Shown one piece after another: positions 7,534 through 16,548 of a stretch of 64,000 bases of DNA. Origin of the DNA: an uncultured Flammeovirgaceae bacterium. Its GTDB lineage: Bacteria; Bacteroidota; Bacteroidia; Cytophagales; Cyclobacteriaceae. The position numbers and the translations under genes are program-made. The stretch covers positions 1 to 64,000 of the forward strand of contig CAKZYA010000073.1 of the NCBI GenBank assembly GCA_937883755.1, given 5' to 3'. The first letter of the stretch is position 1, and every line of letters begins with the position of its first letter. The notes beneath the pieces are model-generated. The model made no database searches. It was not told where the DNA came from and saw only the letters and a list, made by a program, of their open reading frames with translations.

Positions 7534-8727
7534 ATGGAATCGTTACTACCAAAAATAAAATCACTCTCGCGAGAACTCGCCGAAAGTACCATTAACTACC
7601 GCCGTCATTTGCACCAGCATCCGGAATTATCTTTTCAAGAGCACCAAACAGCACGCTTTGTCTCTGAAACCTTGACTTCTTTCGGCCTGTCGCCCCAGAC
7701 CGGAGTAGCGGACACAGGAGTAACTGCCCTGATTGAGGGAAAGAAGCCCTCTTCTAAAGTAGTCGCCCTGAGGGCAGATATGGACGCACTTCCTATCCAT
7801 GAAGCGAATGATGTTCCGTACAAGTCTAAAAATGAGGGCGTGATGCATGCTTGCGGTCACGATGTGCATACGGCTTCCCTACTCGGAGCCGCTGGAATTC
7901 TTCAGCAACTACGAGATGAATTCGAGGGTACTGTAAAGCTAGTCTTTCAACCGGGTGAAGAACGGTTTCCGGGAGGAGCTTCACTGATGATTAAGGAAGG
8001 AGTATTACAAAATCCGACCCCACAAGCCATGCTGGGTCAGCATGTGTTACCTTTCCTTCCAGCGGGAAAAGTAGGTTTTCGCGAAGGAATGTATATGGCT
8101 AGTGCTGATGAAATTTATCTGACTGTTCGGGGAAAAGGTGGACACGCGGCTATGCCTGACAGTAACATTGACCCGGTGATGATTACTGCTCAATTGTTAG
8201 TAACCCTTCAACAAGTGGTTAGCCGAACTGCTAATCCTAAAATACCTTCGGTGCTTTCTTTCGGAAAAGTAATCGCTCAGGGAGCGACCAACGTCATTCC
8301 CAATGAGGTACACCTTGAAGGTACTTTTCGCACACTCAATGAAGAATGGCGACATCAGGCTCACCAGAGAATAAAAGATATTGCCCACAGTATATGCAGT
8401 GGTCTCGGCGGCTCTTGCGATGTAGATATTAAGGTAGGCTACCCTTTCCTCCAGAATAATCCGGAGCTAACTCGTCGCTCAAAACAACTGGCAACCGATT
8501 ACTTAGGTGAAGAAAATGTGGTAGATCTAGATTTATGGATGGCTGCCGAGGATTTTGCCTACTATACCCATCACGTAGATGCCTGTTTCTATCGCTTGGG
8601 TACGGGTAACGAGGCGCGAGGCATCAACTCCTCAGTTCACACCCCCACCTTTGATATTGATGAACATGCGCTGGAAATTGGTCCAGGGTTAATGGCATGG
8701 CTAGCCGTTGCTGAGTTAGATTCATAG
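7534..8727 (+). CDS. M20-family metal-dependent amidohydrolase
   Basis: A 397-residue cytosolic-type enzyme of the M20D group (N-acyl-L-amino acid amidohydrolase/hippurate hydrolase-like). Metal-site motifs are intact: LRADMDALPI near residue 78, ACGHDVHTA with Cys 107 and His 109, QPGEE near 140, a dimerisation (lid) domain around 185-295 with ATNVIPNEVHLEGTFR, and a C-terminal SSVHTPTFD with the final metal-binding His. Relatives hydrolyse N-acyl or N-aromatic-acyl amino acids, and some are conserved with aminoacylase activity; the substrate here cannot be read from sequence. No signal peptide is present. It directly follows the SPOR protein. Confidence 0.9.
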   Translation: MESLLPKIKSLSRELAESTINYRRHLHQHPELSFQEHQTARFVSETLTSFGLSPQTGVADTGVTALIEGKKPSSKVVALRADMDALPIHEANDVPYKSKNEGVMHACGHDVHTASLLGAAGILQQLRDEFEGTVKLVFQPGEERFPGGASLMIKEGVLQNPTPQAMLGQHVLPFLPAGKVGFREGMYMASADEIYLTVRGKGGHAAMPDSNIDPVMITAQLLVTLQQVVSRTANPKIPSVLSFGKVIAQGATNVIPNEVHLEGTFRTLNEEWRHQAHQRIKDIAHSICSGLGGSCDVDIKVGYPFLQNNPELTRRSKQLATDYLGEENVVDLDLWMAAEDFAYYTHHVDACFYRLGTGNEARGINSSVHTPTFDIDEHALEIGPGLMAWLAVAELDS

Positions 8728-8729
8728 GT

Positions 8730-8873
8730 TTAAGACAGAAAAATATAGCCAATATTAAGCACCAATAATAAACCTACTAATAACCAGTAAAGCACTCTGG
8801 CCTGCTTAGATGCCTTCCCAAAAATAAGGCAATGAAACCCATATTCAGCCCGATGTTCGTAGGGGGTTTTCAT
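8730..8873 (-). CDS. tiny membrane protein (47 aa), candidate
   Basis: A minus-strand frame starting MKTPYEHRAEYGFHCLIFGK and carrying one clear transmembrane helix near the C-terminus (about residues 27-46, VLYWLLVGLLLVLNIGYIFL), ending in TAA at 8730-8732, three bases beyond the stop of the convergent M20 gene. It fills most of the otherwise empty interval between 8727 and the next gene. The basic N-terminal part and clean hydrophobic helix look like a real coding sequence, but no recognisable ribosome site or promoter was seen and no family was recognised. Confidence 0.5.
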   Translation of the reverse strand: MKTPYEHRAEYGFHCLIFGKASKQARVLYWLLVGLLLVLNIGYIFLS

Positions 8874-8921
8874 GACAAATTGATTTTGACTACTGGAAGC
8901 AATGTTACGTAATTGTTAATA

Positions 8922-9899
8922 ATGTTAATAAATTGTTACCTAAATACCTACGTATATTTTAAACAATATCTTCCAAAGATTGGCACTATTTTTCTATTAA
9001 GCATCTGCTTTTCTAGTATCTGTCAAGCTACTACCCAAAATTACCGCCTCACTCTTACCGAAACCCCATCCTCCTCCCTACTCATCGGATGGGAACTCAT
9101 CGGCGGTTGCCCCGATTTGCAACGAGTGTACTACGACACAGTAGACCACGGGCAAGACACCGCCGCCTACGCTTTCCAATCCACCATCACAGCTTCTAAT
9201 TTCCATCAGGGAATGGAAAATTATTTTTGCCACTTAAAAGAATTGCAGCCCGATACCGAATATTACCTTGTTATTGGTGAAGATGAAGGGATCAGTCCTC
9301 GCTTGATTGCTCAAACACTTTCCTCGACAAAAGCTCACTGGCAAGGTGGCTGGATTTCACCCGAACTAGTAAGTGACTTAAAAGTCTGGTCCCAACTAGC
9401 CCAACAGAGCTATAAAGAAGCTTTAGACTTTGTAATATTAGATGGTTTGGTAAACCTAAACACTGAAGATGATTGGCGAAAGTGGTTGGATGCTTGGCAG
9501 CCTAGTACTTACGAAAAGAAGCTCATTCCAATAGTAACGGCCAGCTGGGTTTCTCCTGATGCTCAGTACTTACTCAATATTTCCGATAAAAAATTAAGGC
9601 ACTACCCTATTGCAAGCCAAAGCACTTTGTTAATCACAGAATCAGCGAAAGTGAAAAAACGATTCTGGAAGTCCATATCTGACTCATCTTTAGTGATTTG
9701 GTACAGCTCAAAAGATATTAAAAAACTGTCAGAAAAGGTCGATTTAGCCCTAATAAACGCTGACTGGCAAGAATCCTCGCCTCCCAACACCTTTCATTTT
9801 CCGAGCGGGCAAGATATGGTAGTACTTGAGAAGACAGACGAAAAACTACAAATTCGTTCTTTAGAGAGAAGCCTGCTATTTGAGATGTTTCTTAACTGA
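8922..9899 (+). CDS. secreted protein with purple acid phosphatase-like N-terminal (Fn3) domain
   Basis: About 325 residues. A membrane-spanning or cleavable signal (GTIFLLSICFSSICQA, about 20-36) is followed by a beta-sandwich of the Fn3/purple-acid-phosphatase N-terminal type (about 38-125: YRLTLTETPSSSLLIGW and LKELQPDTEYYLVIGED). In true phosphatases this domain leads into a metallophosphoesterase domain. Here the remaining about 195 residues lack GDxxY, GNHD and GHxH, although the strand LDFVILDGLV lies where a metal-binding strand would be. It is probably a catalytically dead relative, or a different domain. The start is taken at ATG 8922; a TTG at 8913 is in frame. The 3' end overlaps the convergent permease gene by 8 bases. 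Confidence 0.65.
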   Translation: MLINCYLNTYVYFKQYLPKIGTIFLLSICFSSICQATTQNYRLTLTETPSSSLLIGWELIGGCPDLQRVYYDTVDHGQDTAAYAFQSTITASNFHQGMENYFCHLKELQPDTEYYLVIGEDEGISPRLIAQTLSSTKAHWQGGWISPELVSDLKVWSQLAQQSYKEALDFVILDGLVNLNTEDDWRKWLDAWQPSTYEKKLIPIVTASWVSPDAQYLLNISDKKLRHYPIASQSTLLITESAKVKKRFWKSISDSSLVIWYSSKDIKKLSEKVDLALINADWQESSPPNTFHFPSGQDMVVLEKTDEKLQIRSLERSLLFEMFLN

Positions 9900-11037
9900 A
9901 GTATTTCAGTACCTCAACCCGAAACCCCTCGTTTACCGCCATTGCTAGTAACACCGACACAATTAGACCAATGGTCGCCAGGCCTACATCCTTTCCGATC
10001 ATTCGCAGAGCACCGCCTACACTTTTTCTTCGCTCTTCACCATTACTTTTCTGACGCAACCGAATTCCCAGTTCACGCCCACCCAAGAGACCAATAAATA
10101 CCCAAGTTGTACTCATAGGAATAGTACTAATGGTGAGTTTATAGATCAGAATCAGAGCGTAAACAAAGTCAATAACCGTTGCTGCCCGAATGTCAGTCAC
10201 TTCACTCTTTTCATTTACAATATCTTGAATTTTATCTCCTTTCAGAAAGAAGATCAACCCTAAGCCCAAAAATACAATCAGAGCAAAGCCCAGAAACTGA
10301 AATCCTCCTAGTGAACGAGGGAGATAAATCGCAATATTCGCAGCATCCTGCATAATCCAGACCGACCAAAGAGTGCCGCTAGTAACCCACTGAGCTACTG
10401 CCCAACCCACGGCGGGTTTTCCCACAAAATACTTACGAGTTAGGTTAGTAATCAGAAACCAAACCGCTAGCCCCAAAACAAATGCAATTAGGTAAGCTGT
10501 CAAACTCTTATTGATTACTGAACCCACCGCGCTGGGGCTAACAGCGAAGCTACTCAATAACAAAAACGTGGTGGAGACTGGCATTCTTAGCCGGGTAAGA
10601 ATCAGCAAGAAGATTGGAGCCGCAATCTGTAAAAAGGCAAAGTTATCTGGTTGGGGAAACGATAAACTTCCATCCGCCTCTGTAGTCCGCAAACGCCCAA
10701 AAGATACACCACCATCGTACATCAACCAGCCAATGGTCACTGTAGCCAAGAAAATCCCGCCGATATACAACCAGAGAACATACCAGCGACGATCAGCATT
10801 AGAGGCAATGAACGTTCCTAATGTCTGAATACTATCGTTAGAAACCGCTGAGTACGCCGCTATCAAAAAACCAAACCACATGGCTACACCTGGGTAAGGA
10901 TAGACCACCGCAGCCACAAAAAAAAGAACCCCTATTAATAAAATAAACGTTCTTTCTTCCTTAACTAAATCAAAAAACTGGAAGATTACCTCCCTAAATT
11001 GATTAGAATTATTAGTTTGATTCTTCGTAGTAGGCAT
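9892..11037 (-). CDS. PiT-like inorganic ion (phosphate/sulfate) permease
   Basis: A 381-residue inner-membrane protein with about nine or ten hydrophobic helices. It has the internal duplication typical of PiT transporters: MPVSTT at residues 152-157 and again MSTT from residue 308 (IPMSTTWVFIGLLGGRE), with a PiT-like N-terminal motif SNDSIQTLGT near 66 in place of the usual GANDxANxxGT. PiT proteins carry phosphate (sometimes with a metal or with sodium or protons). The diverged motif means the substrate could be another anion. It is convergent with the phosphatase-domain-like secreted protein, overlapping it by 8 bases, which may hint at shared phosphate biology. Confidence 0.7.
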   Translation of the reverse strand: MPTTKNQTNNSNQFREVIFQFFDLVKEERTFILLIGVLFFVAAVVYPYPGVAMWFGFLIAAYSAVSNDSIQTLGTFIASNADRRWYVLWLYIGGIFLATVTIGWLMYDGGVSFGRLRTTEADGSLSFPQPDNFAFLQIAAPIFLLILTRLRMPVSTTFLLLSSFAVSPSAVGSVINKSLTAYLIAFVLGLAVWFLITNLTRKYFVGKPAVGWAVAQWVTSGTLWSVWIMQDAANIAIYLPRSLGGFQFLGFALIVFLGLGLIFFLKGDKIQDIVNEKSEVTDIRAATVIDFVYALILIYKLTISTIPMSTTWVFIGLLGGRELGIRLRQKSNGEERRKSVGGALRMIGKDVGLATIGLIVSVLLAMAVNEGFRVEVLKYFS

Positions 11038-11205
11038 GGTTAGTGAAAATTAGCTCAATGATACTAATTATGCTGCGCAAAAAAAATTGAGACCCAATCT
11101 AAGTGTTTATCTAACAAATTATCTGATTCGGCAACGAATTGAGATAGTAGATTGTTAGCATTGTGCCCGAGTAAGTATTGCCCAACACTTTTAAAAGAAA
11201 ATTCA

Positions 11206-12444
11206 GTGATTGAGTTTGATCAGTTCACATTAGATAATGGGTTACGAGTACTAGTACATACCGACCGTTCAGTGCCCATTGTTGCTACTAATATTTTATA
11301 CAATGTAGGCTCCCGCGATGAGGATGAGAACAAAACAGGCTTTGCCCACCTGTTTGAACACTTAATGTTTGGGGGGTCAGTCAACATTCCTACGTTTGAT
11401 GAGCCTTTACAGATTGTTGGGGGCGAAAACAATGCTTTCACTAATCCTGATATTACTAACTATTATATTACCGTCCCGGCAGCTAATTTAGAGACAGCTT
11501 TCTGGTTAGAGTCGGATCGCATGCTGAGTCTTTCGTTTGATCCTAAGGTCTTGGAAGTACAACGTAAAGTGGTAATTGAAGAATACAAACAAAATTACCT
11601 GAATCAGCCGTACGGCGATGCCTTGATGTCGCTAAAAGCTTTAGCTTACCAAACCCACCCCTACCGTTGGCCAACCATCGGTCGCGATATTTCGCATATT
11701 GAAGAAGCCACATTAGATGATGTAAAAGCATTCTTCTACAAATTTTACCGACCCAATAACGCAATTTTAGTAGTGGCTGGGCAGGTAGAGACTGAGGAAG
11801 TAAAACGGTTGGCCAATAAATGGTTTGGCGACATCCCAGCAGGTGAAACCTATCATCGGGATTTACCGCAGGAGGCTCAGCAGACTAAACCCCGAACTTT
11901 AACAAAGTCAGGGGAAGTTCCCGCTCATGCCATCTACAAAGCTTTCCATGTTCCTGGGAGAGACGACGCGGGTTATCAAACGGTTGATTTACTGAGCGAT
12001 ATTCTCGGCCGTAGCCGATCATCTCGTTTATTCACCCGCTTGGTGAAGGAAAACCCACTATTTAGTTCCATCAATTCATACGTGACTGGCTCGGTTGATC
12101 CTGGACTGCTAATCATTCACGGACGGCTTAACCAAGGAGTTGAACTTGATACCGCCAACAGCGCTATCGATACAATTATCAGAGAGATACAAGAACAGCC
12201 TATCAGTAATGATGAATTACGTAAAGTGAAGAATCAGGCTGAATCTACTTTGGTATTTTCAGAAATAGAATTGTTGAACCGGGCCATGAACTTAGCATTT
12301 TCTACTCTGCTGGGTAATCCTGATTTGATTAACCAAGAATCAGAGAAGATACAAGCTGTGAACACCGATGAGATTCAGCGATCTTCCCAAGAAATACTGG
12401 ATCCGGAAAATAGTAGCACCCTTTTCTACGAAGCAAATGACTGA
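11206..12444 (+). CDS. M16-family zinc peptidase
   Basis: A single-domain-pair M16 (pitrilysin/processing-peptidase-like) protein of about 412 residues. The inverted zinc motif HLFEH is at about residues 48-52, in FAHLFEHLMFGGS, with the third ligand Glu in the downstream IEEYKQNY helix. The C-terminal half has the usual R/Y substrate-clamp region (FTRLVKENPLFSSI). Start chosen at GTG 11206, giving MIEFDQFTLDNGLRV, the usual family beginning; a TTG at 11152 would add 18 residues without homology character. Many bacteria pair an active and an inactive M16 gene; here only the active-type copy is present. No signal peptide is apparent, so it may be cytosolic. Confidence 0.88.
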   Translation: MIEFDQFTLDNGLRVLVHTDRSVPIVATNILYNVGSRDEDENKTGFAHLFEHLMFGGSVNIPTFDEPLQIVGGENNAFTNPDITNYYITVPAANLETAFWLESDRMLSLSFDPKVLEVQRKVVIEEYKQNYLNQPYGDALMSLKALAYQTHPYRWPTIGRDISHIEEATLDDVKAFFYKFYRPNNAILVVAGQVETEEVKRLANKWFGDIPAGETYHRDLPQEAQQTKPRTLTKSGEVPAHAIYKAFHVPGRDDAGYQTVDLLSDILGRSRSSRLFTRLVKENPLFSSINSYVTGSVDPGLLIIHGRLNQGVELDTANSAIDTIIREIQEQPISNDELRKVKNQAESTLVFSEIELLNRAMNLAFSTLLGNPDLINQESEKIQAVNTDEIQRSSQEILDPENSSTLFYEAND

Positions 12445-12476
12445 TGACTGAAAATTAATCATCCATTATTCATTAA

Positions 12477-12953
12477 CTATGCTTTAATATATCCCTTCCG
12501 CTTCAGAATTGTCTCTAAGAATTTGCGTTCGTTTTCGGTATTGAAAATCCGAAATGGCAGGTGAACCAGCTGAGCTTTCGAAACAATCAGCACAAAATAA
12601 TCTTTACCGATGCGGGCACCCTTAATCATATCCCACCTCAGAGGCATCCCCTGCTTGGTATTCACTTTAATCAGTACCTGCTGACTATTAATCTCATAAC
12701 TCAATCGCTCAAACAGTATTTTGTTTTGCTCCATCTGAGTTACTCCGGTAAATTGGATCAACCAAAACAAGATGTAGAGTGTCAGGGCAATCAAGGGGCC
12801 AATAATCCACCAGATCGACCAGATAAAAAATGTCCCACACATAAGAGCAGCCACAATCAGAAATACCCACCACTGCTGGCGCAGCAGATTAAACATGGCT
12901 AGTTTGATGTAGGTGCCAGTAGAAAGTTGATATTTTTTAGTTTTTACAATCAT
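12477..12953 (-). CDS. YcxB-like membrane protein
   Basis: A 158-residue protein with two closely spaced transmembrane helices (about residues 28-68, Trp-rich) and a C-terminal soluble part (about 80-155) with the pattern of the YcxB-like domain: YEINSQQVLIKVNTKQG, a strand with WDMIKGARIGKDYFVLIVSK, then LPFRIFNTENERKFLETIL. That domain is widespread in bacteria and has no known function; it resembles a PH-like fold. It stands alone between the M16 peptidase and OmpH. No regulatory signal was seen. Confidence 0.65.
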   Translation of the reverse strand: MIVKTKKYQLSTGTYIKLAMFNLLRQQWWVFLIVAALMCGTFFIWSIWWIIGPLIALTLYILFWLIQFTGVTQMEQNKILFERLSYEINSQQVLIKVNTKQGMPLRWDMIKGARIGKDYFVLIVSKAQLVHLPFRIFNTENERKFLETILKRKGYIKA

Positions 12954-13120
12954 TAATCTCTATTCAAAAATCTGGCGAACGTCGCGCGAGTGCAAGTATA
13001 AAGCTTTCCCCGTAAACTTGCTATAAAACCAAGGGGTCAACTTTTTTAAACAGGTTGTTTAGAATAGAGTCAAAGTTTTTGCACTCTAACAGAAACAGAG
13101 ATAGCTCTAGTGTCTCTAAC

Positions 13121-13675
13121 TTATCGCCCGGTAGTATCAGCGGCAGTGGGTACGGTTAGCCCCAAAGCTTCGATAATTAAAGGAGTCACATTAGATTCAT
13201 CAGGGTTTTGGGTATAAATGAGTAATGACTGACCTCCAATATTTGATGGAAAAATATGGGTATATCCATTGACTTGGGCTACCGAATCAATCGTTACTTG
13301 CACTTTCTGTCGTAACGGGCCCATAGCCTGCATTACTTTAAACTGGAGTTGCTGTTGAGCAGTTTCCTGTTCGCTAACAATATCCTGCTGTAATTCCTGA
13401 AGTTCCTGTTCGCGAACAGCTAATACTGTGTCACTTAAGTTCGCTGCCTCTTGCTGAAGTTGAGCTGCTTGAAGCTCTAAGCCTTGTCGCATCGCGGTAA
13501 GCTTATTATTGAGTTTGCGCTCAAAGGCAGCAATATCCTGTTGAGCAGTTCTAGCTTCGGGAAGTAAGCCCAAAATGTAGTCTGACTGAACAAAGCCAAT
13601 TTTGATTTGCTGAGCGAACCCAGAAATAGGATTTAGCAGGATAATAGCGAATAAGCCGAGAAATATCTTCTTCAT
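13121..13675 (-). CDS. OmpH/Skp-family periplasmic chaperone
   Basis: A 184-residue exported protein with signal peptide (MKKIFLGLFAIILLNPISGFAQ) and then IKIGFVQSDYILGLLPEA, the typical first strand of Skp/OmpH. A long Gln-rich amphipathic helix hairpin follows (about residues 42-115), which forms the tentacles of the trimeric chaperone, and a C-terminal strand region. Skp binds unfolded outer-membrane proteins in the periplasm. The tail ending LGLTVPTAADTTGR is unstructured. It is not next to bamA here, unlike many genomes, so it may be an additional OmpH paralogue. Confidence 0.88.
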   Translation of the reverse strand: MKKIFLGLFAIILLNPISGFAQQIKIGFVQSDYILGLLPEARTAQQDIAAFERKLNNKLTAMRQGLELQAAQLQQEAANLSDTVLAVREQELQELQQDIVSEQETAQQQLQFKVMQAMGPLRQKVQVTIDSVAQVNGYTHIFPSNIGGQSLLIYTQNPDESNVTPLIIEALGLTVPTAADTTGR

Positions 13676-13791
13676 CAGAAATAGACCGTTAGGTTAAGAT
13701 AAGTACAAAATAAACCCCGAAAATAGCAAAAAATAGAAGGTTTACCTAACTAATCACTAAGATTTAACAAGAATTAACGTCATAATTGACA

Positions 13792-13862
13792 ATTGGAAAG
13801 GGACAAGTGATAGTTCGTGATAGAGAAACAACTATCCATTATCAACAGTCCCTTATCAATCT
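13792..13862. repeat. imperfect inverted repeat downstream of the sugar isomerase-like gene
   Basis: AAGGGACAAGTGATAG near 13798 is roughly complementary to ACAACTATCCATTATCAAC and AGTCCCTT near 13832-13855; the outer AAGGGAC/GTCCCTT arms match exactly. It lies just after the stop of the minus-strand gene 13863-14777, so on that strand it could form a terminator hairpin. The same word set recurs around 21150-21240. Confidence 0.4.
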
Positions 13863-14777
13863 TTAACTATCTATTTCCTGCCCTATCTTTTCCAGCAGCT
13901 TTTTAGTAAGCATCACTCCATCTTTTTTATGAATTTCTTCTAGCTTTCCACCAAACTCCACCCCTACGTAACCGCTGAACCCGGCATCTTTCACAATACT
14001 CATGAGTCGCTTATAATCCATGTTGGCTTCCTGCCCCTTGCGAGTAAACTCAGTGGATTTGGCACTTACTCCTTTAGCGTAAGGCATTAGCTCTTCTATC
14101 AATTGATAGCGATCATACTCCTCATTTTTAGCCGTTTTTATATTACCAAAATCAGGCAGAGTGCCTACGTTATCGCGCCCAGCTTTTTCCATGACCATGG
14201 CAAGCCACTTACCGTTTGAAGAGTAACCTCCGTGGTTCTCTACCATAATATTCATCTCCCTATCCTGAGCATAATCTGACAGCCGGATTAGCGTATCCAC
14301 AAACAAATCAGCTGCTTCCGCCATCGATTTCCCGTCATAGCCGTTAGCGTTGATTCTTACCCCGTGACAGCCCAATGTGTGAGCAGCATCAATCCACCCG
14401 TAATGTTTCTCCGCTGACTTTATTCGGACTGATTCATCAGGACTGGCAGTAGGGTAATCCCACAAGTCAATCATAATCAGCACATTATTTACTCCCAGAT
14501 CGTCAGCCCTTTGTTTTAACTCCTTCAGGTATGTTTGATCACTTACCTTATCCACAAAAAACTGATTTACGTACTCTACTGCCTCAATACCGTAGAATTC
14601 TTTAGCAACCCGGGGGAAATCCAGGTTAGTCATAGCTCCCTTGCGGATAGGTTGTCGAAGCGACCACTCGGCTAACGATATTTTGAAGAAAGAATCAGTG
14701 TTGTTTAGTAAACCAGGTAATGCCCACGCTCCCAAGGAAGCAGCAGTAGCATCTTTCAAAAAATCACGGCGTTGCAT
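13863..14777 (-). CDS. Tat-exported sugar phosphate isomerase/epimerase-like (xylose isomerase-like TIM barrel)
   Basis: A 304-residue protein with a twin-arginine signal (MQRRDFLKDATAASLGAWAL) and an AP-endonuclease-2/xylose-isomerase-like TIM barrel. Barrel signatures include VEYVNQFF near residue 70, GCHGVRINANGYDG near 140, and metal-site elements MVENHGGYSS near 180, PDFGN near 210 and VGVEFGG near 272. Members are hydroxypyruvate isomerases, inosose dehydratases or unknown sugar enzymes. Tat export indicates it folds with its metal in the cytoplasm and works in the periplasm. It is divergent from the sulfatase; both may act on environmental glycans, but that is inference. Confidence 0.85.
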   Translation of the reverse strand: MQRRDFLKDATAASLGAWALPGLLNNTDSFFKISLAEWSLRQPIRKGAMTNLDFPRVAKEFYGIEAVEYVNQFFVDKVSDQTYLKELKQRADDLGVNNVLIMIDLWDYPTASPDESVRIKSAEKHYGWIDAAHTLGCHGVRINANGYDGKSMAEAADLFVDTLIRLSDYAQDREMNIMVENHGGYSSNGKWLAMVMEKAGRDNVGTLPDFGNIKTAKNEEYDRYQLIEELMPYAKGVSAKSTEFTRKGQEANMDYKRLMSIVKDAGFSGYVGVEFGGKLEEIHKKDGVMLTKKLLEKIGQEIDS

Positions 14778-14854
14778 AGTTCTAATTAATGGTGTAATTG
14801 TGGGAAAATAGCAGTATTATGCCAACGAATGTACAAATTATTTTCAACCTGACC

Positions 14855-16387
14855 ATGCGCTACCTCGTATCCATACTCCCAATCATTTTGCTTCTTGCTT
14901 GCCAATCTCCTAGCCAAGAACAGGTCTCTGACGAACCGGATCATCCTCAAAATGTACTGATTATTATTGGAGACGACCATTCGGCTAATGTGCTGGGGGC
15001 TTACGGAAACAAGATCATCAAAACTCCCAACCTTGACCGGATGGCAAACCGGGGAGTGCGATTTAATCAAGCCTTTGTTAATGCTCCTTTGTGCAGTGCT
15101 TCCCGGCAATCATTCCTTACCGGAAGATATCCTCACGCTACGGGCGTCACCTTGCTACGAACTTCTTTTCCCGAAGAGCAAGTAACCATTGCTGATCATT
15201 TAAAAAGCCAGGGTTACGCCACCGGAATTATCGGAAAGAATCACTTTAATAATCAGGCGAACCACGGTTTTGAGGTGAAAATTGAGCGAAAGGACTACTT
15301 CGCTCACCGGGAGGCTAATCCAGGTCGAGAGGTAGCCGATACCATTGCGGTACGCCCCCCCTGGAAACCCTTTCGTGACCCTGCTCGTATCTGGCTTAAC
15401 GCTGATGCCTTACCGGGCAATAGTTACGATGCTGATGACATTGGCACCTGGTATGCTAATCATGCCAAGCAATTTCTGAGTGATCACCAGGATACTTCAT
15501 TTTGCTTAGTGGTCGGCTTTCACGAGCCTCACTCCCCGTTCAACTTCCCGATTGAATATACCAATAGCTATGACCCCAATAATATGCCACTGCCGACGGG
15601 TAGCCCTGAGGATGACCGTTGGATTCCTGAAATCTTTCGTGACCTAACTGAAGAAGAGCGGCGGGGTATCGTCTCAGCTTACTATGCTTCGGTAGAATAT
15701 CTCGACAAAAATGTTGGATTAATACTCGATCAACTCGATACACTAGGGCTAGCTGAAAACACTTTGGTGGTTTACATTGGCGATCATGGGTACTTGCTGA
15801 ACGACCACAAACGTTTTGAAAAACATATGATGTGGGAACCTGCCGTTCAAGCCCCTTTGCTCATGCAATCCTTGAGTCACCTTCCGGAAGGCCAGACATT
15901 AAATCCGATGGTGGAATTTGTGGATGTAGTTCCTACCATTCTGGAAGCAATTCAAGCCCCGGCCCTAGCTTCTGCTCAGGGTGAAAGCTTATTGCCGTTA
16001 ATTAAGCAAGAGGTTGGTGATCATAAAGACTACGTTTTCTCCGAGTTTTTGGCTGATAATAAGGCAATGGTTCGCTCAGAACGGTGGAAGTATATTTTTA
16101 CTACTGGAAAACGAGACCTTGCCCAAGGCTATGCTACCGGTAACCCGCCACCAGGTATTACTCATCGCCTATACGACGTAGTGAATGATCCAGATGAAAC
16201 TACCAACCTCTATGCTGACCCTGCTTTAGCTGATACCGTCCAGGTACTACAAGATCAATTAATTAACTGGTTTCGAGAAACTCACCCTAACTCTGCTTCA
16301 GTTAGCCAGGATGCTTCGGTAGAAGAACAACTGGTTACATTTTGTGAACCACCGGATAAAGGTGCTGACCTTGATGCCGAATTATAG
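14855..16387 (+). CDS. type I sulfatase, lipoprotein
   Basis: A 510-residue sulfatase. Start taken at ATG 14855, because it gives a clean lipoprotein signal (MRYLVSILPIILLLACQS, lipobox LLAC); an upstream TTG at 14798 would bury that signal. Metal-binding IGDDHSANVLG follows near residue 37, and the formylglycine motif CSASR has the modified Cys at residue 80, then GRYP. Further motifs are IGKNHF near 125, GFHEPHSPF near 218, and GDHGY near 308. Such enzymes need an anaerobic or aerobic formylglycine-generating enzyme, not encoded here. It is probably anchored to the outer or inner membrane, removing sulfate from polysaccharides or small esters. It is divergent from the Tat-exported isomerase-like gene. 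Confidence 0.9.
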   Translation: MRYLVSILPIILLLACQSPSQEQVSDEPDHPQNVLIIIGDDHSANVLGAYGNKIIKTPNLDRMANRGVRFNQAFVNAPLCSASRQSFLTGRYPHATGVTLLRTSFPEEQVTIADHLKSQGYATGIIGKNHFNNQANHGFEVKIERKDYFAHREANPGREVADTIAVRPPWKPFRDPARIWLNADALPGNSYDADDIGTWYANHAKQFLSDHQDTSFCLVVGFHEPHSPFNFPIEYTNSYDPNNMPLPTGSPEDDRWIPEIFRDLTEEERRGIVSAYYASVEYLDKNVGLILDQLDTLGLAENTLVVYIGDHGYLLNDHKRFEKHMMWEPAVQAPLLMQSLSHLPEGQTLNPMVEFVDVVPTILEAIQAPALASAQGESLLPLIKQEVGDHKDYVFSEFLADNKAMVRSERWKYIFTTGKRDLAQGYATGNPPPGITHRLYDVVNDPDETTNLYADPALADTVQVLQDQLINWFRETHPNSASVSQDASVEEQLVTFCEPPDKGADLDAEL

Positions 16388-16548
16388 CTTTTATACTGTG
16401 AAGGCTCTGAAAAGAGTTACGGTCTTCCTAATTCAGACTCGAGAAGAAACGGATTGGGAATACTTATAGTGAAAAGATTATTGGACTGGCAACAAAAGAA
16501 AAATTTGCCAAGTACACTCTTCACCGCATTATTGTAGCTAGCACATTA

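Noticed and set aside
16388-16548. Small plus-strand frames between the sulfatase and sigZ
   Set aside because: Short and without hydrophobic or domain character; no start context. They may be decayed sequence but are not supported as genes.
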